Assembly (NCBI RefSeq): GCF_029633865.1
Contig: NC_079219.1
Location: 59,487,261-59,551,260, forward strand
DNA: 64,000 bases
Reading direction: 5' to 3'
DNA from: Lampris incognitus
Lineage: Eukaryota > Chordata > Actinopteri > Lampriformes > Lampridae
Below are positions 44,901-55,562 of the stretch, piece by piece (the stretch's first letter is position 1; each line of letters begins with the position of its first letter). Made by a program: the position numbers and the translations under genes. The notes under the pieces were generated by a model, which had not been told where the DNA came from, made no database searches, and was given only the letters and a program-made list of their open reading frames with translations.

Positions 44901-47900
44901 TATTTTACCGCTATCAGGAGTGGGCAGAGGGGCTGCATAATTTTAATGATCATGTCATTTTAACACATCATTTCTGCCTATTTCTCAGGAACTCGATACA
45001 GGTAATACAAGTTTGATATTTTGTGTGTGTTAGCTTGTGTTCCTTTCCATTTGATACCAACCTGACAGTTTTTCCTCCACATCCATTTGTAGAACCATAC
45101 AGCAGTGGGAAGAGTTGTGGAAGCTTTACAAGCCACAAACAATCAAAAATACCCAGACCACGATTCCATACTCTACGGGTACCGTCATTTTGAAGCCCTT
45201 TCATCACACAAGTACGATTTGTCTTGTGTACACCGTGGAGATCATCCTGCTGTTGGGATCATGGATTTGCACAAGAAGGGAGTTTTCAGCATGGCAAGTG
45301 AGTGCTTATTCTTCACATCTCTTGTGGGGTCCGTTGCAATGACTGACGTTATTTTGACAACTGTTGGTTTTTCAGTGAGTGACTTCCAAGAGCCACCGCT
45401 TCAGTTTGATGGCCAGGTTGACACTGAAGACCTCTTGCGTCCTGTTAGCCGAGAGGTCCTTTGTCGAGGCTTTCTTAAGAGTAAGTGAAGCTTTTCAACT
45501 TGGAGGAATTGAAAGGGAGGTATTTAAAGAGTGCTCTGTGCCATTTATTCCCAACTGCAGGCATTTGTCAGTTTTTGTATGTTTGCTAGGATCCGTGGTA
45601 AATGTGCCTGTGTGTTATCTGGCTCTTACCTAGGTAATGCTGCAAATCCATGTGTGGTATCCCCATCATACCATAAACGGGCACCTTGGATAGGTCCTCA
45701 TTCCAGGGCCAACAGCACTGTGTTCAGCACCGACTACATGAAGGGTCAAGGCAGAAAACGGTCAAACTCAACAGAGCAGGCAGAGATGGATACCACAGAC
45801 GAGAGACTGACAAATGAAATAATGAACTTGAAGGTGAGATTAGCTTTAAAGATTATTTTCCTTCAAACTGTCATGGTTATTAGATGTCCATGCATAATAT
45901 AACAGACTTGTGTAAGCAACACATTGAATATAATTTAGCTTTAGTCTGTCCATAACAGCTTATCTGTTTGTTAATGGACGTGGCCGTGATTTCACAGGTG
46001 GATGCAGTGCGAAACTTGGTGAAGCACTGTGGCCTTGACACAACTGGATCAAAAATGGATCTTGTCATCCGCTTGAGGGAGCAGATGAAAAGCCGTAGTA
46101 CTTATGACAAGGTGTTCCAGAAGGTCTGGGGTGCATCTGGTAAGTTAAGCAAACCAGAATTTATGAGAATTTTGCTGAGAGAAAATCAAAGGTCTTCAAC
46201 TGAGAGTATTTTGAACACCATCAGTAAGGTGCTATAGGTTCAAATTAAAGGGAAATTTCACTACTTTTTGTGTGGGTTCAGAAAACTACCCCTCATTGGT
46301 AGTAGGGTCTTAAAATCTTAACTCTTCAATCAAAAAAATGACAAATTGAATTGGACTAGTTTTGAAAACAAACATGAACAAACAAACATCGTTTTGTCGT
46401 GCCTGGATGCGACAACTACAGAAAGAAGAGAGAGGAGGTAGTAAGCGTAAGCTACCACTGATTACCAACATGTTGAACGGTGCAAAGAATGGCTCCAAGC
46501 GGGCGTCCGGGTAGCGTAGCGGTCTATTCCGTTGCCTACCAACACGGGTATCACCAATTCAAATCCCCGTGTTACCTCCAGCCTGGTCGGGTGTCCCTGC
46601 AGACACAACTGGCTGTGTCTGCGGGTGGGAAGCAGGATGTGGGTATATGTCCTGGTTGCTGCACTAATGCCTCCTCTGGTCTGTCGGGGCACCTGTTCAA
46701 GGGGGAGGGGAAACTGGGGGGAATGGCGTGATCCTCCCACGCGCTACGTCCCCCTGGTGAAACTCCTCACTGTCAGGTGAAAAGAAGCGGCTGGCGACTC
46801 CACATGTATGGGAGGAGGTATGTGGTAGTCTGCAGCCCTCCCCGGATCGGCAGAGGGGGTGGAGCAGAGAGCGGGATGGCTTGGAAGAGTGGGGTAATTG
46901 GCTGGATACAATTGGGGAGAAAAAAGGGGGGCAAACCCCCCCCCCCAAAAAAAAGAATGGCTCTGAGCAATTAGAAAAAAAAAATATGACGGGACTGCAC
47001 CAACATCAGCTCTGGGAAATCTGTGGGTTTGCTCTTTGCATTTTGAAGCAGATGAGTACAGCAGTGGCACACAGTCAGAGCTGATGGGAGGAAGCATCGA
47101 GAAACTGCTGAAGACATCTGCTGTGCCCACTCGTTTTGGAAGCGATATTGGCCATGGCGAGGGAGAGCCCCAGGAGAAGCGAGGTCGAATAGAGGTAAGC
47201 TGTTTTTAGCTAATGTTTAGCTAACGTGAAAGCATAGCTAACATTCCATATTGTGTCTGCTGTATTCAGCACTGAGACAATTTACAGGTATAACCTCTAA
47301 TCATAGTTATTTTTACTCTGTCATCATAGACTGAAGAACAAACTGCCTCTATTTCTACTGCCACTGCCGATGTGCCCAGCTGTGGGACAGAAACACAGCC
47401 TGTTGCTGCTTCAGCCCACAGTCGAGGTGGGCTCGTTCCACAGGTAAGACTTGGCTATGACGTTAGAAACTAACACTAATTGAAACTGTGTCTTGAGCTC
47501 AGAAAAAAAAAAGTGATGTGTTGTTGGGTTGACATTCTTACAGTGCTAGCCCAGGGCTAGTAGTAAGGCTGTATGGCTGTAGACATACATGCAGCTACTG
47601 CTGCACGTATGTCTACAGCCGCGTTTGTTCCCGGCTTCTTAATGCCATTTGAATTCTGTGCACTACCGTATAGCACTAATAAATATTTTGTTGCATTCAA
47701 GGAGCTTAGTACTTATATACACTCACTGGCCACTTTATTAGGTACACCTTGCTAGTACCGGGTTGGACCCCCTTTTGCCTTCAGAACTGCCTTAATCCTT
47801 CGTGGCATAGATTCAACAAGGTACTGGAAACATTCCTCAGAGAGTTTGGTCCATATTGACATGATAGCATCACGCAGTTGCTGCAGATTTGTCGGCTGCA

Positions 47901-50900
47901 CATCCATGCTGCGAATCTCCCGGTCCACCACATCCCAAAGGTGCTCTATTGGATTGAGATCTGGTGACTGTGGAGGCCATTTGAGTACAGTGAACTCATT
48001 GTCATGTTCAAGAAACCAGTCTGAGATGATTCGAGCTTTATGACATGGCGCGTTATCCTGCTGGAAGTAGCCATCAGAAGATGGGAACACTGTGGTCATA
48101 AAGGGATGGACATGGTCAGCAACAATACTCAGGTAGGCTGTGGCGTTGACACGATGCTCAATTGGTACTAAGGGGCCCAAAGTGTGTGCCAAGAAAATAT
48201 CCCCCACACCATTACACCACCACCACCAGTCTGAACCGTTGATACAAGGCAGGATGGATCCATGCTTTCATGTTGTTGACGCCAAATTCTGACCCTACCA
48301 TCCGAATGTCGCAGCAGAAATCGAGACTCATCAGACCAGGCAACGTTTTTCCAATCTTCTATTGTCCAATTTTGGTGAGCCTGTGCGAATTGTAGCCTCA
48401 GTTTCCTGTTCTTAGCTGACAGGAGTGGCACCCGGTGTGGTCTTCTGCTGCTGGAGCCCATCTGCCTCAAGGTTCGATGTGTTGTGCGTTCAGAGATGCT
48501 CTTCTGCATACCTCGGTTGTAATGAGTGGTTATTTGAGTTACTGTTGCCTTTCTATCAGCTCGAACCAGTCTGGCCATTCTCCTCTGACCTCTGGCATCA
48601 ACAAGGCATTTTCGCCCACAGAACTGCCGCTCACTGGATATTTTCTCTTTTTCGGACCATTCTCTGTAAACCCTATATATGGTTGTGCGTGAAAATCCCA
48701 GTAGATCAGCAGTTTCTGAAATACTCAGACCAGCCCGTCTGGCACCAACAACCATGCCACGTTCAAAGTCACTTAAATCACCTTTCTTCCCCATTCTGAT
48801 GCTCGGTTTGAACTGCAGCAGATCGTCTTGACCATGTCTACATGCCTAAATGCATTGAGTTGCTGCCATGTGATTGGCTGATTAGAAATTTGCGTTAACG
48901 AGCAGTTGGACAGGTGTGCCTAATAAAGTGGCCGGTGAGTGTATACTATGTTTTATTTTTTTTTGTGGACTTTTCCCCCTTTTTCTCCCCAATTGTATCC
49001 GACCAATTACCCCACTCTTCTGAGCTGTCCCAGTCGCTGCTCCACCCCCTCTGCTGATCCGGGGAGGGCTGCAGACTACCACATGCCTCCTCCAATACAT
49101 GTGGAGTCGCCAGCCACTTCTTTTCACCTGACAGTGAGGAGTTTCACCAGGGGGGCGTAGCGTGTGGGAAGATCACACTATTCCCCCCAATTCCCTCTCC
49201 CCCCCTGAACAGGCGCCCCGACCGACCAGGGGAGGCGCTCGTGCAGCGACCAGGACACACACCTACATCCAGCTTCCCCCCTGCAGGCACGGCCAATTGT
49301 GTCTGTAGGGACGCCCGACCAAGACGGAGGTAACATGGGAGATTCAAAAACCGGTGATCCCCATGTTGGTAGGCAACGGAATAGACCGCCATACCACCCG
49401 GACGCCCCTTTTTTTCATTATTTTTGACCAGCTTCGAAGCCCTTCCCCCACTGTTTTATGTGGTTACCAGCATTTCAGTGTGCCGCTGTTGGGATGGTCG
49501 TGAACAATAGAAGATTTGCTAATAGCTTCCTAGCTGTTTGTTACCAGCTGCTTCATCTGCAAATGAACAGATGCAGGGTTGTTCTTGCAATTTCCATGCA
49601 GCCTTTTTTCACCTGCCTATTTCTTGTTGGGGGTTGGATGAGCATGGTTACAACTGGTCTAGCAGTAATGGCCTATATTTTAGGCCTCCAATCTTCCCAC
49701 TGTGTTTTCCTTGCCATGAGCTCTGATTAAAATGTGTCTACAAATGAATAAATGCTGTGTTGTTGTAAACTAACAGCCAGCTAATCACTTCTTTCTTACT
49801 CTGCCAACATAGCATCGAAAAACTACTTCTACTGCCAGCGTGCCTAGCTGTTGGACAGAAACTGCATCGACTGCTGTTTCACCCCCGAGGCAAAGTGGGC
49901 TCTTTCCAGAAGTAAGACAGCTTTTCTTGGCCATTATGTTATGTCCCTTTTTCCACTGCATGGTACTGGCTCAACTCTACTCTGTTTGACTCTACTCGCT
50001 TTACTTTTTGGGATTTCGTTTTCCACTGCAGATAGTATCCCCTCATGGTGAAGCCCCACTGGTCATTTGTGGGCGTGTTGACTAGTTGTTGTTTTCTTTA
50101 ATATTTTATTTATATTTAAATAAATATACATTTATTTATATTTTATTTATTTTTCGTACCATGTGGTGGTACGAAAAAAGTAGCTGATACCCGGTACGAT
50201 CCCTAACTTTTTTTTTTATTACTTTATTGATCCCCATGGGAAAATTCTTCCTCTGCATGCAACCCATCCTAGCTGTGTAGCTAGGAGCAGTGGGCAGTCA
50301 CCATGCAGCGCCCGGGGACCAACTCCAGTTCGACTTGCCATGCCTCGGTCAGGGGCACTGACAGGAGTATTAACCCTAACATGCATGTCTATTTGATGGT
50401 GGGGGAAACTGGAGCACCCGGAGAAAACCCACTGCAGACACGGGGAGAACATGTAAACCTCCACACAGAAAGGACCTGGGATGACCCCAAGGTTAGACAA
50501 CCCTGGGGTTTGAACCTAGGACCTTGTTGCTGTGAGGCGACAGCGCTAACCACTGTGCCATCGTGCCGCTGGTGGAATGGAAAACCAAAAAAAGCGAGTA
50601 GAGTTGAGTCGAGCCGGTGCCATGCAGTGGAAAGGGGGCATTAGAATCTTTACCTTGAGCTCTGAGCAAAATGTGGTGACTTGTTGTGTGGGTATTCTTA
50701 CAGTGGGCCTGTTGTTACCTGCTGCCTCATCTGCAGATGAATAGACTGGCGTAGTAGTCCTGGCTTATAGCCTTGGCTTCCAATTTTCACATTGTGTGTT
50801 TTCCTTTGCCTTTAGCTCTGATTAAAATGTGATCTGTTACAACACAGTTAGGCAGGCTACTTTTGTGTTTGGCCACCAACATGATCAACGTTTCAATATG

Positions 50901-52178
50901 CCACTGATGGCTGGAATGTGGATCGTGAACAATAGGTGATTTGCAGGTTGTTTCCTAGCCTGTTTTTACTTGCTGCTACATCTACAGATGAATAGATGTA
51001 TGGTTGTCCATGCAGTTTCCATGCAACCTTTGTTCACCTACCTATTAATTGCTAGGGGTTGGATGGACATTATTACAGTACACTCATTTGTAAATGAAAA
51101 GTTTGGGGTATTGGGGATGGGTATCCCCTGCCACATATTGATTGCTACATTACCTTACAGTATGATATACTTTTTTTTTTTATTGTAGGTTGCCATTGTC
51201 AGTCCATCATTATGGAAGGCAGTGGCAGGGATGAGGACCTCAACACCAGTCAAACAAACAGAACAGGGTGCTCGACGACATTTGACTGTAAGTAAAGCAA
51301 TGTGGGCTAGCAATGTGGCCAAATATCTTTTTTCAGGCTGATTTGAAATGATGTCTGACGGGGCATCCAGGTAGCGTAGCGGTCTGTTCCATTGCCTACC
51401 AACACGGGGATCCCAGTTCGAATCCCCGTGTTACTCCGGCTTGGTCAGTTGTCCCTACAGACACAATTGGCCGTGTCTGCAGGTGGGAAGCCAGATGTGG
51501 GTATGTTTCCTGGTTGCTGCACTAGTGCCTCCTGTGGTCGGTCGGGGCGCCTATTCGAGGGGAGGGGGGGACTGGGGGGAATAGCGTGATCCTCCCACGC
51601 GCTACGTCCACCTGGTGAAACTTCTCACTGTCAGGTGAAAAGAAGCGGCTGGTGACTCCACATGTATGGGAGGAGGCATGTGGTAGTCTGCAGACCTCCC
51701 CGGATCAGCAGAGGGGGTGGAGCAGTGACCGGGATGGCTTGGAAGAGTGGGGTAATTGGCCAAGTACAATTGGGGGGGGGTCCAAAAAAAAAAAGTTATG
51801 TCTGACTAAATATTGCAATTTGTTGACTAAAACCTTTCTTGCATCATCACTTCAATGTAGCTGGGCTCTGGGACAGCAAAACAACCATCAGTTGACCTTG
51901 ACACCAGTTTCAACAGCATGAAATGCTTGGATTCTCATGATGAGAGCTTCCATCCAGAATCAGACTCCACTACCATGTCATCTTCTTATGACGAGGCCGA
52001 GCAAGAGCCAAAGGCAGTAGTGTACCAGTCCTGTGTGCTGGAACTCTTCAAGATGTGCCAGAAATGTGGCTCGCCAGTGAATAACACCAGCGTTACTTGT
52101 TTTGGCGCACAGATGATGGTGGCATGGGACTGTCTCAAAGGACATTCTGGAACTTGGAAATCATCCCCCGATGTTTGA
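38984..52178 (+). CDS. Putative chimeric transposase-derived zinc-finger gene
   Basis: Exons are 38984-39001, 39637-39790, 43265-44737, 44862-45001, 45093-45297, 45376-45480, 45634-45833, 45998-46139, 47052-47194, 47330-47443, 49813-49911, 51189-51287 and 51861-52178. All have GT/AG borders and every phase agrees, giving 1069 aa. Features in order: C2H2 finger (CPFC...HLQGH, about 30-49); C2HC finger (HCGFC...NHFKNC, about 75-95); a Thr/Ala-rich duplicated stretch (about 100-198); a C2H2 finger (CCFC...HMQRHH); a SWIM-like CPC...CPH (about 411-422); [12 protein letters not shown] and [11 protein letters not shown]; and a SAP-like region (about 766-812, [19 protein letters not shown]). These resemble the front of KDZ/HMGXB3-like transposases, but the catalytic core (usually beginning WGASGGW) is absent. 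Exons 9-13 end with [20 protein letters not shown], resembling a second fish transposase family (Kolobok-like, tentative). The join between exons 8 and 9 is inferred from phase only. It could instead be two relics. Confidence 0.5.
39201..39327. repeat. 63-bp tandem duplication in intron 1
   Basis: TAGCACATTTTAGCGTTATC... and TAGCACATTTTAGCCTTATC... are two adjacent copies differing by one or two bases, both ending CTACTAATAATATA. Confidence 0.85.
40270..40560 (-). pseudogene. Fragment of a dispersed fish ORF
   Basis: The minus strand starts [20 protein letters not shown] and, in a neighbouring frame, continues [16 protein letters not shown]. Together these resemble the start of a multi-copy fish protein with a TRVN-G-AF--W motif; the frame change between them marks it as broken. 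It lies in intron 2 of the 38984 gene, antisense. The identification rests on recalled motifs only. Confidence 0.35.
40763..41160 (-). mobile_element. SINE-A family, 5' end cut by the Tc1 element
   Basis: CTCAATTGTACTTGGCCAAT through GATTCGAACCGGTGATCCCG is a SINE-A in reverse. It stops at GGCAACAGAATAG, where the head (GACCGCTACGCTACCCGGACG in intact copies) should follow, and the Tc1 sequence begins there. Confidence 0.85.
41162..42800 (+). mobile_element. Tc1-like transposon with intact transposase and a rearranged left end
   Basis: The right end is complete: CATTTTGGAATAAGGCAGTA...GGGGTGTGAATACTTTCCGG ATGCACTGTA at 42800. The left terminal repeat matches its complement only from CACACCCCTTCACTTCCCCC (41188) inward. 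The outer 20 or so bases are replaced by an inverted copy of the inner terminal repeat (AACATAACAAAATGTGGGG, 41162-41180), forming a hairpin with 41204-41222. It lies in intron 2 of the 38984 gene and abuts a truncated SINE-A. Confidence 0.9.
41567..42583 (+). CDS. Tc1-like transposase, DD34E, uninterrupted
   Basis: A single 338-aa frame has the N-terminal paired-like helix-turn-helix (residues 5-60, [33 protein letters not shown]-like linker) and the catalytic triad D151 ([12 protein letters not shown]), D242 ([12 protein letters not shown]) and E277 ([15 protein letters not shown]), with 34 residues between the last two. The glycine-rich box [14 protein letters not shown] is present and the usual C-terminus GASTKY is intact. 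Length is normal for Tc1-like proteins (about 340). It would cut and paste its own element, but the damaged left end suggests this copy cannot be moved even if the protein works. Confidence 0.93.
   Translation: MKSKKLSVDLRDRIVSRHTSGEGYKKMSTALNVLKSTVASIIRKWKKFGSTRTLPRAGRPAKLSNRGRALVREVTKNPMVTLTELQRSSVEMGEPSRRTTISAALHQSGLYGRVARRKPLLSKRHMTARLEFARKHLKDSQTMRNKILWSDETKIELFGLNAKRHVWRRPGTSHHLANTIPTVKHGGGSIMLWGCFSAAGTGRLVRIEGKMNGAKYREILDENLLQSAQDLRLGRRFTFQHDNDPKHTAKTTKAWLRDKSVNVLEWLSQSPDMNPIEHLWKDLKIAVQRRSPSNLTELKRICREEWEKYPKYRCAKLVASCPRRLEAVIAAKGASTKY
46500..46945 (+). mobile_element. SINE-A family, full length
   Basis: Head GGGCGTCCGGGTAGCGTAGC (A box), AATTCAAATCCCCG (B-box position) and tail ACAATTGGGGAGAAAAAAGG. 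It lies in the intron between exons 8 and 9 of the 38984 gene. Confidence 0.9.
47720..48941 (-). mobile_element. Tc1/mariner element with CACTCACTGGCCAC ends
   Basis: The left end CACTCACTGGCCACTTTATT + AGGTACACC and right end GGTGTGCCTAATAAAGTGGC + CGGTGAGTG are inverted repeats, flanked by TATA on both sides (TA target). Total length 1.22 kb. It sits in the intron between exons 10 and 11 of the 38984 gene, antisense to it. Confidence 0.92.
47752..48794 (-). pseudogene. Tc1/mariner transposase with one frameshift
   Basis: The first part (48794-48168) starts [20 protein letters not shown], has a helix-turn-helix and the first catalytic Asp in [10 protein letters not shown]. The second part (48207-47752) has [11 protein letters not shown] and [12 protein letters not shown] and ends KAKGGPTRY. 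The two overlap in different frames near 48175-48190; a single-base insertion or loss in the run before GGGCCCCTTAG explains it. By my count 36 residues separate the second Asp (DNAPCH) and the Glu (NPIE), which would suit the DD36E branch better than DD34E. Confidence 0.88.
48965..49408 (-). mobile_element. SINE-A family, full length
   Basis: TTTTTCTCCCCAATTGTATC at the left and ACCACCCGGACGCCCC at the right mark a full reverse copy, starting within 25 bp of the Tc1/mariner right end. Confidence 0.9.
50220..50570 (-). mobile_element. SINE-B-like composite, near full length
   Basis: TTTATTGATCCCCATGGGAA, GCCCGGGGACCAACTCCAG, GTATTAACCCTAACATGCAT, GAGAAAACCCACTGCAGACA and GGTTTGAACCTAGGACCTTG run in order. 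This is the uninterrupted version of the element split at 24600-25345. Confidence 0.7.
51360..51795 (+). mobile_element. SINE-A family, full length
   Basis: Head GGGCATCCAGGTAGCGTAGC, B box CAGTTCGAATCCCCG, tail TACAATTGGGG and an A-run. It lies in the last intron of the 38984 gene. Confidence 0.9.
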
Positions 52179-53245
52179 GGAATGCTAGAAGTTGACTTGC
52201 TTGCTGCCTCTCCTGTTGTATTTACAGGGTTGCCACAACCTTAACCCGCGATCACAGATTTAGATGAGTTTCAAAAGTCATGAACAGAAGACATACCTCT
52301 GTCCTGCCATAGACTTTCACACACTGCAGAGAGAAGATACTGGTGAAAGTCTCTCTAGAACAAAATCCAGAACCAGCTGAAAATGAGGAAGAGGAAACGC
52401 GAGCCCCGAAGTTGGCTCATCTGCCCAGGATAGGAGGTCTGTAAGAGGACTTTATGCCAAATTAATGAATATGATTGGTTGTGCTTCAAATTTCAGGTGT
52501 TGTTTCTAACAGCAATCATAATCCTTTTTTGCTCTCATCCCAAAGACATGACACGGCTGGGTATTCAAAGTATTGTCGCTACACTTTCCTGTTGGACAAC
52601 ATGAGGGAGATTATTCAGACCAGTTTAATTTTAGGTAAGTTCAGCTGAGTGGCGGTAACATAACCGTACCAGAAGTACAGCCTGCCACTTTCATATCTTT
52701 ATTCTTCATCTTTCTTCTGGTTTCTTATAGGTCACTGTAGTCTCCCGCTGCCTCCATGGAGCCGGGTGTCATGGAAGCAGAGGCTTTTAAGTGGTCTGGT
52801 GGAGCTCCTGGATTTGTGGTTCGAGGTGGAGGTGATTACTACGGACTGATCTCCATCCATAAAAAGGATGAGGGAGGAGCACCCCCAAATCAAGTATCAG
52901 TGTGACTTGTGGCATGTCTCACAAGGTATTTTGAAGTGATGTTTGTAAAAACATTACTGTAAATATTTGTAGTGTTATCCATCTGATGATGATGATAACT
53001 TAATTAATTGATAATTTCCCCTTTTTGTAAGGTTTCCAAAAGTTGCTGAGAAAAGCCAAGAGGAGAGGACGGGGGACCTTGTTTGGCTGGTCAAAGTGAG
53101 TTTTGCTGTTCCCGAGGCGCAGCGTCACCACCATTTTAAAAACCTCTTTCCTGTGATAAATGTGATTTATATCTTGTTTTCCCCTTTCAGGTATGTCGCG
53201 AACCACACGTGGTGCTGGTGTGCAACATGCAGAAGAAACAAAGGT
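52179..53245 (+). pseudogene. Decayed catalytic part of a DNA transposase (Kolobok-like, tentative)
   Basis: Directly after the stop at 52176-52178, scattered pieces continue the family pattern in order. EVDLLAASPVVFTG (about 52190) is in another frame. A piece near 52265 (MSFKSHEQKTYLCPAI) and one near 52545-52620 (HDTAGYSKYCRYTFLLDNM) follow. Near 52775-52925 LVELLDLWFEVEVITTD is interrupted by TGA and continues SPSIKRMREEHPQIKYQC then DLWHVSQ. The last piece is YVANHTWWCWCATCRRNK (about 53190-53245). At least two frame changes and a stop make the core dead. The family name is from recalled motifs (DLWHVS, ITTDR.P.IK). Confidence 0.6.
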
Positions 53246-53324
53246 AAATGACATGCAGTCACTGACTTTTCTGTTCTTTCACTGATTTACTGTACAGACT
53301 GAGACATACTGTGTGTGAATAACA

Positions 53325-53825
53325 GCGAGAAAGGATCGAGTGGCATTTGGTAACTCGTTCCACCACCAGGGAAGTACAGAAGAGAAGAGGCTAGTGACTT
53401 CGGGCCCGTGGTGGCGGGAGTGCCAGGCGCCTTTCATTGGCAGAGCGTAGTGAGCGGGACTGAGTGTAGACCTGAATGAGGGAGTTCGGGTAGGCGGGAG
53501 CCATTTTAGTTGCTGTTTTGTAAGCGAGCATCAAGGTTGTGAATTTGATGCGGGCAGCACCTGGGAGCCAGTGGAGGGATATGAACAGTGGAGGGATATG
53601 AACAGCGGAGTCACGTGCTGTTTTGAGTTGGTTGAAGACCAGACGCGCCTCTGCATTCTGGATCATATGCAGAGGGTTGAAAGTGCATGCAGGGAGACCT
53701 GCCAGCAAGGAGTTGCAGTAGTCGGTGCATGCTAGAACAAGAGCCTGCACCAGGAGCTGTGCTGCATGCTCAGACACGTAGGGTCTAGTTTTCACAACCA
53801 AGCAGTCGAGGCCACGTGAACCTTA
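53325..53825 (-). mobile_element. LINE 3' fragment, L2/CR1-like
   Basis: The minus strand reads YVSEHAAQLLVQALVLACTD, YCNSLLAGLPACTFNPLHMI, QNAEARLVFNQLKTARDSAV, LHWLPGAARIKFTTLMLAYK and SRSLRSANERRLALP, the usual end of an L2/CR1-type reverse-transcriptase ORF. Confidence 0.85.
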
Positions 53826-54049
53826 AAGGCAGACGCAAGAACGGTTTCTTACTGCAGGCCGTCACTCTGATGTCAGAAACAGTCCCCACCCTGCTCCAGT
53901 TCCAATATACCTGTCGCACTGAACATCTACTACACCTGCAAACGCTGAATTATATATCCTGTAGTCTAAACACATTTTTAACATATCATTGTCAAAAATA
54001 AATCTAAGCATGCTGTACTGTATATGGTATACATGTATATTCTGTCTTA

Positions 54050-54123
54050 TCTCATATATATATAATATCTATATCTAGATATATCTATATATGTGTGTGT
54101 ATATGTATATGTCTATATATGTA

Positions 54124-54155
<32 letters not shown>

Positions 54156-54312
54156 CACACACACACACACAGTAAATGGTATACATGTATATTATGTCAT
54201 TTCTACCTGTCTCATATATACATACATATACACACACACACATATATATATATATATATGTGTGTGTGTATATATGTGTGTGTATATATATGTATATGTA
54301 TATATACACAGT
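54050..54312. repeat. Compound TA/TG/CA microsatellite
   Basis: Alternating (TA)n, (TG)n and (CA)n runs, with the phrase GTAAATGGTATACATGTATA near 54172 echoing ATATGGTATACATGTATATT near 54022. Confidence 0.9.
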
Positions 54313-54914
54313 AACCTGTTAACATACACATTTGTCCCAGCTTAATAATGACAGTTCATAATGTCATGTATAGTTTGAGTTATAAATACATGTAGGTCAA
54401 TGAAGCCTCATCCACCTCCATTGTATTTATAATACAGCAGCTGTGTACTGTAGAACCTCCACCTTTCTAAGTACTCAGTACTGATAACGTGCTGATCCAA
54501 CATGCACGCTGTCATAATGATGACAAGGCCGTTGGTGAGACGATGCCCTGCAACTACCCTCAGCTCGCTTGAATTTGCTCAAAGAACGCGTAGTGGCACT
54601 TAGAGATGATGAAATCGTGGAGGAGGTGGTCCACAAGGTCCAAATGTGCGCCTTGCAAATGGGCCTGATAATGCCAGACAGCACCGCGAGGGGGCGGAAC
54701 CCTGCCTGGCTGTGGCCCAGTCACACCAACCAGAGGCAGTGGCGCACAATGCAGCAACAGCGATTTGGTGACAAGTTTTACGTGTTTCACGAAGTTTTTT
54801 GTGAACAAGGAGGAAATTATACTGCTCTAAGAACAAAGAAAGAAAGGGAGAAGATCAGCATTGGAACCGGGTAGAATATCTAATACTGAGAGTTTTTTTT
54901 TTTTACCTTGTTCT
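54313..54914. other. No gene supported
   Basis: A plus-strand frame at 54569-54874 looks protein-like (KERVVALRDDEIVEEVVHKV) but has no recognised family or clear splice sites. Confidence 0.3.
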
Positions 54915-55356
54915 ATTCCCCCCCCCCCTTTTTCTCCCCAGTTGTATCCGGCCAATTACCCCAACTCTTCTGAGCCACCCCGGTTGCTGCTCCACCCCCT
55001 CTGCCGGTCCGGGGAGGGCTGCAGACCACCACATGCCTCCTCCCATACATGTGGAGTCACCAGCCGCTTCTTTTCACCTGACAGTGAGGAGTTTCACCAG
55101 GGGGACGTAGCGCGTGGGAGGCTCACGCTATTCCCTCAGTCCCCCCCCCACCCCCCCGAACAGGCGCCCTGACCGACCAGAGGAGGCGCTAGTGCAGCGA
55201 CCAGGACACATACCCACATCTGGCTTCCCACCTGCAGACACAGCCAATTGTGTCTGTAGGGATGTCCAACCAAGCCGGACGTAACAAGGGGATTTGAACT
55301 AGCGATCCCCGTGTTGGTAGGCAACGGAACAGACCGCCACGCTACCTGGACGCTCC
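54915..55356 (-). mobile_element. SINE-A family, full length
   Basis: TTTTCTCCCCAGTTGTATCC on the left, GATTTGAACTAGCGATCCCC (B-box position) and GCTACCTGGACGCTCCC head on the right. Confidence 0.9.
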
Positions 55357-55562
55357 CTCTTGTTCTAATTAATACAGTTTCAAGACTGAATGAGACCAAG
55401 TGACTCGTTAAGGTACTTTTGCTGTGTGCAGTATTAAATGAATACAAAGATATTATTTGAATAAATTAATGCTTAAACGCTAATGAAATATTTGTGTTAA
55501 AAATACACAAGTAAAATCACTGCCGTTGTCTGTCAGTGTACACAGCATAAACTCTGATTCAG

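Noticed and set aside
54085-54345. Frames of alternating Tyr/Ile and Cys/Val
   Set aside because: They are translations of TA/TG/CA microsatellites.
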